Source: Streptomyces sp. R41
Lineage (GTDB): Bacteria; Actinomycetota; Actinomycetes; Streptomycetales; Streptomycetaceae
Direction of reading: 5' to 3'
DNA: 64,000 bases
NCBI RefSeq assembly: GCF_041053055.1
Contig: NZ_CP163443.1
Span: forward strand, 8,167,001 to 8,231,000
The position numbers and the translations under genes were made by a program. The stretch's first letter is position 1. Each line of letters opens with the position of its first letter. This document shows positions 44,648 to 51,437 of the stretch, piece by piece. Below the pieces are notes generated by a model that made no database searches, was not told the origin of the DNA, and saw only the letters and a list, made by a program, of their open reading frames with translations.

Positions 44648-46132
44648 ATGCCTGACCTGCCGACCCCTCAGGACGCCGCCGAGGCCGCGCTGTTCTCGGA
44701 GAGCTGGGACGCGGTCCTGTCGTACGCCGATCTGTGCACGTCCGGTTCCGCTTCGGCCACCCAGCTGGCCACCGAGGCGTTCACCCACGGCATCCGCGAG
44801 GCGCGCGAGGTCGGCTCGGGAGCGAAGAGTACCGGCCGCCGGGCGCTGCGGCTGCCCCGGATTCCCCTGCTGCTGACGTCGGTTCGGACCACGGCCGCCG
44901 CCTGGGAGGCGCACGGCCAGGGGCACCGGCTCGACCCCGACCTCAGGCTGTGGCTCAACTCCGAGAAGGCCACCCGCTACACCGGGCCGCCGCTGCACCG
45001 CCCGCTCGCGCTGCGCGGCCTCAGGGACATGCAGGAACCCGACGCCGCGCTGCTGTGGCTCGCCGAGGTCGAGTCGCTGCCGCTGCCCGCCGTGGCCCGG
45101 CGGCTCGGCCTGGACCCGGCGGCCGCGGCGGAGGAACTCGCCCAGGTGCGGGCGCTCTTCAGGGACCGGTGCCATCGCAACCACCTCGACACACCGATGG
45201 ACGCCAACTGCCGCAGCTACGCCCGGCTCCTCGACGCGGTCACCCGCTCACCCGGCGCCGAGACGCCCGAGGATCTCTCCCGGCATCTCGCCCGGTGCGT
45301 CGAGTGCGCGGAGGCGGCCGCCTGTCTGCGGCTGCACGGCGGCGGGCTGCCCGCGGCGCTCGCCGGCGGGGTGATCGGCTGGGGCGGCCTCGCGTATCTG
45401 GAGCGCCGGCGCCGGGCCGCCGAGGCGGGGCTGGCGGGCGGACGTACGGACGCGGCCGTGGACACGGGCCTCGCCGAGGGCAAGGTGGCCGGGCCCCGGA
45501 TCGGCCGGACCGGGCTCCTGGCCGCGGCCGTCATCGTGTCGGCGCTGGCGCTCACGGTCTCGCTGATGCCGTTCGACGGTTCCAGGGGCGGGGACGCCTC
45601 CGCACGCGGCGACTCGGCGGACCGGCAGCCCGTGGCGGACCCGGGCGTCTCGTCCCCCTCGGCCACCACGCGCCCCGCCGGCTCCCTCGTGTCACCCGAA
45701 CCGTCGGACTCGACGACCGGCTCCGAGACGAACCCCGACCCCGAACCTCAGGGCACGTCCACGTCCCCCGCCGAGACGCCCCACAAGTCCGCGCACCCGA
45801 CAAAGAGCGCATCGTCGTCCTGCAAGGTGAAGTACGAGATCGTCAACCAGTGGCCGGACGGCTTCCAGGCCACCGTCACCGTCACCTCCGCCAAGGCCCT
45901 CGACTCCTGGCGGATCGCCTGGACCTTCCACGACGGCCAACGCGTCACCCAGATGTGGGACGGCACCTTCGTCCAACACGACTCCCGCGTGACCGCGAGC
46001 GCCGCCGACTACAACAAGTCGGTCGCCGCGGGCGGCACTTTCGCGGTCGGTTTCCTCGCCTCTTGGCGGGACGGGAACTCGGTGCCGGGGAACTTCACGC
46101 TCGACGGGAGCAGTTGTACGACGGCGGAGTGA
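44648..46132 (+). CDS. sigma factor-like / zinc-finger anti-sigma / transmembrane / CBM2 fusion protein
   Basis: 494 residues. Residues ~15-180 resemble a degenerate ECF sigma factor: LFSESWDAVLSYADLCT..ATEAF (sigma2-like), then LRGLRDMQEPDAALLWLAEV and LPLPAVARRLGLDPAAAAEEL (sigma4-like HTH). Residues 188-226 carry a ZAS zinc-binding motif, H213-x3-C217-x2-C220. One TM helix spans ~288-307. A Ser/Thr/Pro linker (~310-390) leads to a family 2 carbohydrate-binding module (391-491) with terminal Cys392/Cys490 and tryptophans W402, W421, W425, W437 and W473. Topology predicts the sigma part inside and the cellulose/xylan-binding module outside. It could sense polysaccharide and signal to transcription, like RsgI proteins or ECF fusions. 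GCAGGAG precedes the ATG. Confidence 0.85.
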   Translation: MPDLPTPQDAAEAALFSESWDAVLSYADLCTSGSASATQLATEAFTHGIREAREVGSGAKSTGRRALRLPRIPLLLTSVRTTAAAWEAHGQGHRLDPDLRLWLNSEKATRYTGPPLHRPLALRGLRDMQEPDAALLWLAEVESLPLPAVARRLGLDPAAAAEELAQVRALFRDRCHRNHLDTPMDANCRSYARLLDAVTRSPGAETPEDLSRHLARCVECAEAAACLRLHGGGLPAALAGGVIGWGGLAYLERRRRAAEAGLAGGRTDAAVDTGLAEGKVAGPRIGRTGLLAAAVIVSALALTVSLMPFDGSRGGDASARGDSADRQPVADPGVSSPSATTRPAGSLVSPEPSDSTTGSETNPDPEPQGTSTSPAETPHKSAHPTKSASSSCKVKYEIVNQWPDGFQATVTVTSAKALDSWRIAWTFHDGQRVTQMWDGTFVQHDSRVTASAADYNKSVAAGGTFAVGFLASWRDGNSVPGNFTLDGSSCTTAE

Positions 46133-46142
46133 GCGCGGCCGG

Positions 46143-46826
46143 TCACTCTCGTTCGCGCAGAACCCGTCCGCCCGAGCAGGGCCGAGCGGCTTGACGGTCG
46201 TTCATCTCCCTCGGTGTTCGAAGGAGGTGAGGCAGCAGACCGCAGAACACCTCGGCGGCGTTCCTGCCGGCCGGCTCGTGACGGCTGTCGTCCTTGTGGC
46301 TGTCGGCCTCGTCCGACATTCCCCGCACGACCAGCCACGGCTTGGGGGTACCGGCCTCGTTGGCGGCGGCGTGCACGGCCTCGACCAGACCGGCGCCCTC
46401 GGTCTCCACGGCGAGGACCTTCTCGTTGTACTCGCTGAGATACCGGCGTTCCGCCGCGTCGACGTGGGCGATCACCGCCTCGCCGGAGCCGATGAGCCCG
46501 CGCAGAGCCCGGTGATCGGGTCCGTCGGGCAGCGGCCAGGGTTCGCCGTTCTCTGTGAAGAAGTCGTTGATCGCGTGCTGGACTCGGGCGGTCACGGGGT
46601 GGCTGCGCCCACGTCGCCGTACTCCCTCGGGCGTGATCTTGCGCGGCTCGTAGTGAACGATCTCCTGCGCGATCACCACGTCGCCGACGTGCACGTCGGG
46701 GTGGACGGAGCCGCCGATCCCCACCAGCGCCAGGAGCCGCGGCGCGAAGCTCTGACGCAGGTACGCCACCGCGTTGCCGGCGAACTGCTGGCCCGGCAGC
46801 AGCGACTGGGTGACGACCACGCGCAC
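46143..46826 (-). CDS. nucleoside phosphorylase-superfamily protein, probably 5'-truncated
   Basis: 227 residues from a GTG. The core FAPRLLALVGIGGSVHPDVHVGDVVIAQEIVHYEPRK (phosphorylase/MTAN GIGG motif) and VLAVETEGAGLVEAVH..PWLVVRGMSDEAD (METEGA and GxSD motifs) identifies the PNP/MTAN fold that cleaves nucleoside glycosidic bonds. Coding-like sequence continues upstream in the same frame (ETRALIDALSRRGAHHKEV, HQFSWDAAGRTVRVVV) for ~40 codons without any start codon until a TGA near 46955. So the real protein was longer, often fused to another domain, and this copy has probably lost its start. It is convergent with the CBM2 fusion gene. Confidence 0.6.
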   Translation of the reverse strand: MRVVVTQSLLPGQQFAGNAVAYLRQSFAPRLLALVGIGGSVHPDVHVGDVVIAQEIVHYEPRKITPEGVRRRGRSHPVTARVQHAINDFFTENGEPWPLPDGPDHRALRGLIGSGEAVIAHVDAAERRYLSEYNEKVLAVETEGAGLVEAVHAAANEAGTPKPWLVVRGMSDEADSHKDDSRHEPAGRNAAEVFCGLLPHLLRTPREMNDRQAARPCSGGRVLRERE

Positions 46827-47016
46827 GGTGCGGCCGGCGGCGTCCCAGCTGAACTGATGGAACCGGACCCCGTGCGGGGTGACTTCCTTGTGGTGCGCGC
46901 CGCGTCGAGAGAGGGCATCGATCAGAGCGCGGGTCTCGACCGCTCCTGCTCGTCACGAAAGTGAGGGGACGTCTGCGGTGCGGCGAGAGGGGCTGGGCGC
47001 GTACGAGGAAAAGGGT

Positions 47017-47047
47017 TTGACGACGTGGTGCGGGACTGGGCTATGGT
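47017..47047 (+). promoter_or_regulatory. promoter candidate for small ORF-rsgA
   Basis: TTGACG (47017-47022), 19-bp spacer, TATGGT (47042-47047). Hexamers are good; spacing is one longer than ideal. It lies 73 bp before the 23-codon ORF and ~205 bp before rsgA. Confidence 0.45.
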
Positions 47048-47119
47048 CGGGTCGTTCGACGCCGAGGGGCTGTGACGCCTTCGGCGCAAGCGTGTGGGAA
47101 GAGCAGGAGGTGTTGACCG

Positions 47120-47191
47120 ATGGCTGTCTTTGCGATGGGCGCTGCCCGCATCCAGAAGTTCATCAAGTCCACCTCTGTGGCCGCCGGCTGA
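47120..47191 (+). CDS. 23-residue peptide upstream of rsgA (possible leader peptide)
   Basis: ATG preceded by a perfect AGGAGG with 9-nt spacing. The peptide starts MAVFAMGAARIQKF, has 3 basic residues and no acidic ones, and ends VAAG. About 80% of its third codon positions are G or C, like real genes here. It ends 60 bp before rsgA, between the promoter candidate and a hairpin that masks the rsgA ribosome site. It may be a regulatory leader or a small amphipathic protein; I know of no family. Confidence 0.5.
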   Translation: MAVFAMGAARIQKFIKSTSVAAG

Positions 47192-47231
47192 CCTTCCTCC
47201 TCCTTCGCGCCTGAGCGCGCCTGCCGGGGCC

Positions 47232-47246
47232 ACCCTTGTGAAGGGT
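47232..47246 (+). promoter_or_regulatory. hairpin sequestering the rsgA Shine-Dalgarno
   Basis: ACCCTT-GTG-AAGGGT; the 3' arm contains AAGGG, the only SD-like sequence before the TTG start of rsgA, 5 nt downstream. A second small stem (CGCGC-CTGA-GCGCG, 47206-47219) lies just upstream. Ribosomes on the 23-codon ORF could influence folding. Confidence 0.4.
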
Positions 47247-47251
47247 CTCCC

Positions 47252-48355
47252 TTGACTTCCTCTGCTTTTGATTTTCCGGCAGTGCACCCTCTCGCGGCGT
47301 ACGGCTGGGACGACGCGTGGGCGGACGAGTTCGCCCCGTACGACTCCGAGGGTCTGCTGGCCGGACGGGTCATCCGGGTCGACCGCGGGCAGTGCGACGT
47401 GGTCACCGCCGACGGGGTCATGCGCGCGGACACCGCGTTCGTGACGCCGCACGATCCGATGCGGGTCGTGTGCACCGGCGACTGGGTCGCCGTGGAACCC
47501 GCGGGCCATCCGCGCTACGTACGGACGTATCTGCCGCGCCGTACCGCCTTCGTGCGCTCCACCTCCTCCAAGCGCTCCGAGGGGCAGATCCTCGCGGCCA
47601 ACGTCGACTACGCCGTCGTGGCCGTGTCGCTCGCCGTGGAACTCGATCTCGGCCGCGTCGAACGCTTCCTGGCCCTCGCCTGGGAGTCCGGCGCACAGCC
47701 CGTGGTCGTCCTCACCAAGGCCGACCTCGTGCCGGACGCGGTGACGCTCGGGCATCTCGTCCAGGACGTCGAGACGACGGCGCCGGGTGTACCGGTGCTG
47801 ACGGTCAGCTCCACGACGAGTGCGGGCCTCGATGTCCTCGAGGCCGTCCTCGCCGGCGGTACCTCGGTCCTCCTCGGAGTGTCCGGAGCGGGGAAGTCGA
47901 CCCTCGCGAACGCGCTGCTCGGCGAGGACGTCATGGATGTGCAGGCCACGCGGGACATGGACGGCAAGGGCCGGCACACCACGACGACGCGCAACCTCCT
48001 CGCCCTGCCGGGCGGGGGCGTCCTCATCGACACCCCGGGACTGCGGGGCGTCGGTCTCTGGGACGCCGAGACCGGCGTCGGGCAGGTCTTCGCCGAGATC
48101 GAGGAGCTGGCCGCGCAGTGCCGCTTCCACGACTGCGCGCATGTCGCCGAGCCCGGCTGCGCCGTCCTCGCCGCCCTCGACTCCGGCACCCTTCCCGAAC
48201 GCCGTCTCGACAGCTATCGCAAGCTGCTGCGCGAGAACCAGCGGATCGTCGCCAAGACGGACGCGCGGCTGCGGGCCGAGATTCGACGGGACTGGAAGCG
48301 GAAGGGGGCGGAGGGGCGGGCCGCCATGGAGGCCAAGCGGGGGCGTTGGCAGTAG
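47252..48355 (+). CDS. rsgA: ribosome small subunit-dependent GTPase A
   Basis: 367 residues. An OB-fold domain (DRGQCDVVTADGVMRADTAF ... VCTGDWVAVEP) is followed by the circularly permuted GTPase: G4 LTKADL, G1 GVSGAGKSTLANAL, G3 DTPGLRGVGLW. The C-terminal zinc domain has CRFHDCAHVAEPGCAV (Cys/His ligands). RsgA tests late 30S ribosome maturation. The start is TTG; no in-frame ATG fits. The stop is close to a large interspersed repeat. Here it has no ribosome-factor neighbours, but it does have a peculiar leader (47120-47246). Confidence 0.93.
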   Translation: MTSSAFDFPAVHPLAAYGWDDAWADEFAPYDSEGLLAGRVIRVDRGQCDVVTADGVMRADTAFVTPHDPMRVVCTGDWVAVEPAGHPRYVRTYLPRRTAFVRSTSSKRSEGQILAANVDYAVVAVSLAVELDLGRVERFLALAWESGAQPVVVLTKADLVPDAVTLGHLVQDVETTAPGVPVLTVSSTTSAGLDVLEAVLAGGTSVLLGVSGAGKSTLANALLGEDVMDVQATRDMDGKGRHTTTTRNLLALPGGGVLIDTPGLRGVGLWDAETGVGQVFAEIEELAAQCRFHDCAHVAEPGCAVLAALDSGTLPERRLDSYRKLLRENQRIVAKTDARLRAEIRRDWKRKGAEGRAAMEAKRGRWQ

Positions 48356-48377
48356 GCCGGGGCCGGGGTGGGTTTGT

Positions 48378-48549
48378 CTCGCCCCCTCCGTCCCTACCCG
48401 TCCCGACCAGCCTTTCGGCTGCGGGTGGGTGGGGGCTTGTCGCGCAGTTCCCCGCGCCCCTAAAAGGGGCGCGGGGAACTGCGCGATCTTTTAGGGGGTC
48501 TGGGGGCGCAGCCCCCAGGTACGGGACGGGTAGGGGCGGAGGGGGCGAG
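48378..48549. repeat. 172-bp interspersed palindromic element (MITE-like)
   Basis: Bounded by 28-bp inverted repeats (48378-48405 and 48522-48549, 27 of 28 matching; outer end CTCGCCCCCTCCG). Inside are a 47-bp hairpin (48440-48486) with perfect 22-bp arms around an AAA loop, and an 8-bp-stem hairpin (48500-48518). The 47-bp hairpin with AGTTCCCCGCGCCCCT arms is one I recall many times from Streptomyces intergenic regions. No ORF. It fills most of the 258-bp gap between rsgA and ada-alkA. Nothing resembling a target-site duplication was found. Confidence 0.8.
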
Positions 48550-48613
48550 AAAAGCCCAACGCCATGTCCGATTTCCGCCAGACCCGTCCCCGGAGGCCCC
48601 GCACACTGGAAGG

Positions 48614-50056
48614 GTGATCGACGCAGAGACCAGGTATGAAGACACCAGGTACGAGGCGGTGCGGAGCCGGGACGCCCGGTTCGACGGGGAGTTCTTCTTC
48701 GCTGTCGAGACGACGGGGATCTATTGCCGGCCCAGCTGCCCCGCGGTGACGCCGAAGCGGCAGAACGTACGGTTCTACGCGACCGCCGCCGCGGCGCAGA
48801 GCTCGGGGTTCCGGGCATGTCGCAGATGCCGTCCGGACGCTGTGCCGGGGTCCGCGGAGTGGAATGTGCGGGCCGACGTGGTCGGTCGGGCCATGCGGTT
48901 GATCGGCGACGGGGTGGTGGACCGCGAGGGTGTCGGAGGGCTCGCGGTGCACCTCGGATACAGCGCCCGCCAGGTGCAGCGGCAGCTCACCGCGGAGGTC
49001 GGCGCGGGCCCCGTCGCACTGGCCCGCGCCCAGCGCGCCCACACCGCGCGGGTGCTGCTCCAGACCACCGGCCTCCCGATCACGCAGATCGCGTTCGCGG
49101 CCGGGTTCGCCAGCGTGCGGCAGTTCAACGACACGATCCGCGCGGTGTACGCCTCGACACCGAGCGAGCTGCGTGCCGCCGCCCCGCGCACCGGCTCCGC
49201 CGCCCTGCGTGCGGCCGCGCCCACCGCCGGGATCCCGATCCGCCTCGCCCACCGGGGGCCCTACCAGTCCACCGCCGTCTTCGACCTCCTCGCCGACGAG
49301 GCGATCGCCGGAATCGAGGACCTCAGCGGCACCCGTGGCCGCCGCACGTACCGGCGCACACTCCGGCTCCCGTACGGCACGGGAATCGTCGCGGTCGACG
49401 AGCGGCCGGGCGGGAGCCGTGGCCGCGCCACTCACAGCGACGGCGCCCACCCCGGCGGCTGGCTCGACGCCCGTCTCCACCTCACCGATCTCCGTGATCT
49501 CACCACCGCCGTCCAGCGGCTGCGCAGGCTGTTCGACCTCGACGCCGATCCGTACGCCGTGGACGAGCGGCTGGGAGCCGACGCGCGACTGGGGCCGCTG
49601 GTCGCCGCGCGTCCGGGCCTGCGTTCGCCGGGCGCCGCCGACCCGGACGAGCTGGCGGTGCGCGCGCTGGTGGGGAAAGCGGAGGCCGAGCGGCTGGTCG
49701 GGCGGTACGGGAAGGCGCTGGACGCTCCGTGCGGCACGCTCACCCATGTGTTCCCGGAACCGGCCGTCCTCGCGGAGGCAGAGCCGGACGGCACCCTCGG
49801 TGCCCTGACCGCCGCCCTGGCCGACGGCACCCTGCGGCTCGACGCGGGCGCCGACCGCGACGACGCGCAGAAGGCGCTGCTCGCGCTGCCGGGTCTGGAC
49901 GCACACACCGTCGCCGTCATCCGTACCCGCGCCCTAGGCGACCCCGATGTGGCCCCGCCCGGCGACGACGTCCCGGATGCCTGGCGCCCTTGGCGTTCCT
50001 ACGCCGTCCAACACCTGAGGACCGAAGCCGAGTTGGCGCGCAACAGCGTGAACTAG
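48614..50056 (+). CDS. Ada-type regulator fused to DNA-3-methyladenine glycosylase (AdaA-AlkA)
   Basis: 480 residues. The N-terminal Ada zinc domain has C38, C42, C69 and C72 (ETTGIYCRPSCPA, GFRACRRCRPD), the same numbers as E. coli Ada, where C38 accepts methyl groups from DNA phosphotriesters. An AraC-type HTH follows (~85-185: LGYSARQVQRQL, FAAGFASVRQFNDTIRAVY). The C-terminal half is AlkA: N-domain (RLAHRGPYQSTAVFDLLADE) and HhH glycosylase domain (LLALPGLDAHTVAVIRTRAL, catalytic Asp near APPGDD). It removes alkylated bases and senses methylation. The GTG start has no well-placed SD and is uncertain. It ends in a CTAG shared with the converging S51 gene. Confidence 0.92.
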   Translation: MIDAETRYEDTRYEAVRSRDARFDGEFFFAVETTGIYCRPSCPAVTPKRQNVRFYATAAAAQSSGFRACRRCRPDAVPGSAEWNVRADVVGRAMRLIGDGVVDREGVGGLAVHLGYSARQVQRQLTAEVGAGPVALARAQRAHTARVLLQTTGLPITQIAFAAGFASVRQFNDTIRAVYASTPSELRAAAPRTGSAALRAAAPTAGIPIRLAHRGPYQSTAVFDLLADEAIAGIEDLSGTRGRRTYRRTLRLPYGTGIVAVDERPGGSRGRATHSDGAHPGGWLDARLHLTDLRDLTTAVQRLRRLFDLDADPYAVDERLGADARLGPLVAARPGLRSPGAADPDELAVRALVGKAEAERLVGRYGKALDAPCGTLTHVFPEPAVLAEAEPDGTLGALTAALADGTLRLDAGADRDDAQKALLALPGLDAHTVAVIRTRALGDPDVAPPGDDVPDAWRPWRSYAVQHLRTEAELARNSVN

Positions 50057-50793
50057 CCCGGCGGCGACGGCAGCAGACGTGGCTCCAGCCGCTCCTCGAC
50101 CGCCGCGCCCCCCTCGCGCCTGACCAGGTACGCGCCCTTGCCCGGTATCTCCGTGACCGCCTCGACGAGCTCGGTGCCCCGGTACACAAGGCCTACGCCG
50201 TCGTCCGTGCAGTGGGTGACGGGCAGTGTGCCGTCGGCGACCAGCCGGTGGATCAGCGGGCGGCGGCCCTCGTCGCTGTCGTAGTGGACGCCGTTGCCGT
50301 AGGGCAGGTACCCGAGTCCGTCGGTGAGCGGGCGCAGTTCGGGCCCGTAGGAGTCCGTGGTGCCGCCCCGGAACCAGCAGATCGATCCGGCGCTCACCCC
50401 GCTGAGCACGACCCCGGCCTCCCACGCGCGCCGGAAGATCGCGTCGAGCCCGTGGACGCGCCATACGGCGAGCAGGTTCGCCGCCGAACCGCCCATCACC
50501 CACACGACGTCCTGCTCGAGCACCGATCCCTCGATGTCCTTGAGGTTCGGCATGGGGAAGAGGTGGAGCGGGGTCAGATCGAAGCCCGCCACGCGGGCCG
50601 CCTCGCTCATGCGCGTGGTGAAGTGCTCGGCGTCGCCGATCGCCGTCCCGACGTACATGACGCGCGGACGGCGCCCCTGGACCCCCGCCAGGTCCACGGC
50701 ATGGTGGACGAGGGCGTCGAAGGTCACCCGGGTGCGGTCTCCGACGCGGTGACCACCCGAAGTGGCAAGGATGGTGGGTTCCGTGGCGGTCAT
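50053..50793 (-). CDS. peptidase S51 family protein (cyanophycinase/dipeptidase E-like)
   Basis: 246 residues. Features of the S51 fold are PRVMYVGTAIGDAEHF, the VVWVMGGSAANLLAVWR strand-turn (GGNxxxL-type), nucleophile Ser in GVVLSGVSAGSICWF, GLGYLPYGNGVHYDSDEGRRP and THCTDDGVGLVYRG. The family cleaves aspartyl dipeptides or related peptides. The start MTATEPTILATSGG was chosen; an upstream GTG adds six unlikely residues. It is convergent with ada-alkA, sharing the 4-bp CTAG at both stop codons. Confidence 0.88.
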   Translation of the reverse strand: MTATEPTILATSGGHRVGDRTRVTFDALVHHAVDLAGVQGRRPRVMYVGTAIGDAEHFTTRMSEAARVAGFDLTPLHLFPMPNLKDIEGSVLEQDVVWVMGGSAANLLAVWRVHGLDAIFRRAWEAGVVLSGVSAGSICWFRGGTTDSYGPELRPLTDGLGYLPYGNGVHYDSDEGRRPLIHRLVADGTLPVTHCTDDGVGLVYRGTELVEAVTEIPGKGAYLVRREGGAAVEERLEPRLLPSPPG

Positions 50794-50880
50794 GGCTCGC
50801 GACCCTACCAAGACCGCCGCGCCACGTGATCTTCAACGGACCTGACGCACAAGGCCGCTCGGCCCTCCCGGTCCCCATCC

Positions 50881-50949
50881 GTTCAGTCCTCCGTCCCCCG
50901 GCCGCTCAGTCCTCCATCCCCAAGCCGCTCAGTCCTCCAGCCCCCAGCT
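50881..50949. repeat. three 23-bp tandem repeats spanning the stop codon of the PPOX gene
   Basis: Units 50881-50903, 50904-50926 and 50927-50949, each beginning G(C/T)TCAGTCCTCC and ending C-rich. Read on the minus strand, the first unit encodes the end of the PPOX gene including its TGA; two further degenerate copies follow downstream. The 23-bp period is not a multiple of three. Confidence 0.8.
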
Positions 50950-51297
50950 GTGGATCCGCTTCGGATGGATGCGGATCAGCTCCTCGCTGAAGTGCGGACC
51001 CAACTCGTGTGGACCGGTGAGGAGTTCGGCCTCTCCCCGGATGTCGATGCCTCTGACCTTCCACGGCGAGAAGCTGACGATGTCGTCGACGACGAGGGCG
51101 ACCTTCGGGTTCTTCTGCAGGTTGCGCCACTTCTTCGTGGCGCCCATGGAGTAGCCGCCGATCAGGATCGTCCCGTCCTCCTGCGGGAAGAAGCCGACGG
51201 GGTTCGCCTGCGGCTGCCCGTGGGGGTCGACGGTGGCCAGCCGTCCCAACCGCTGCGTCTTGAGGTACGCGCGCTCGGCCTCGCTGAATTCGGTCAT
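50929..51297 (-). CDS. PPOX-class F420-dependent oxidoreductase-like protein
   Basis: 122 residues: MTEFSEAERAYLKTQRLGRLATVDPHGQPQANPVGFF, then ILIGGYSMGATKKWRNLQKNPKVALVVDDI and VRGIDIRGEAELL. These match small F420/FMN-binding split-barrel proteins (TIGR03618-like), usually ~130 residues. The longer upstream frame is not family-like, so the ATG at 51297 was chosen. The C-terminus HSWGLED is encoded in the first unit of a 23-bp tandem repeat. Confidence 0.9.
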   Translation of the reverse strand: MTEFSEAERAYLKTQRLGRLATVDPHGQPQANPVGFFPQEDGTILIGGYSMGATKKWRNLQKNPKVALVVDDIVSFSPWKVRGIDIRGEAELLTGPHELGPHFSEELIRIHPKRIHSWGLED

Positions 51298-51437
51298 GAC
51301 AGCAGCCAAACACTCTCGCGCCGCGATCGCATCGGATGCTGGTCCTAGGTCCAGGGGAGTACGGGGACGTCGTACGGGTGCATCCATTGGGGTGACAGTG
51401 AGTTGAGGGGGCCGGCGGCCAGGGAAACCATGCCCCC

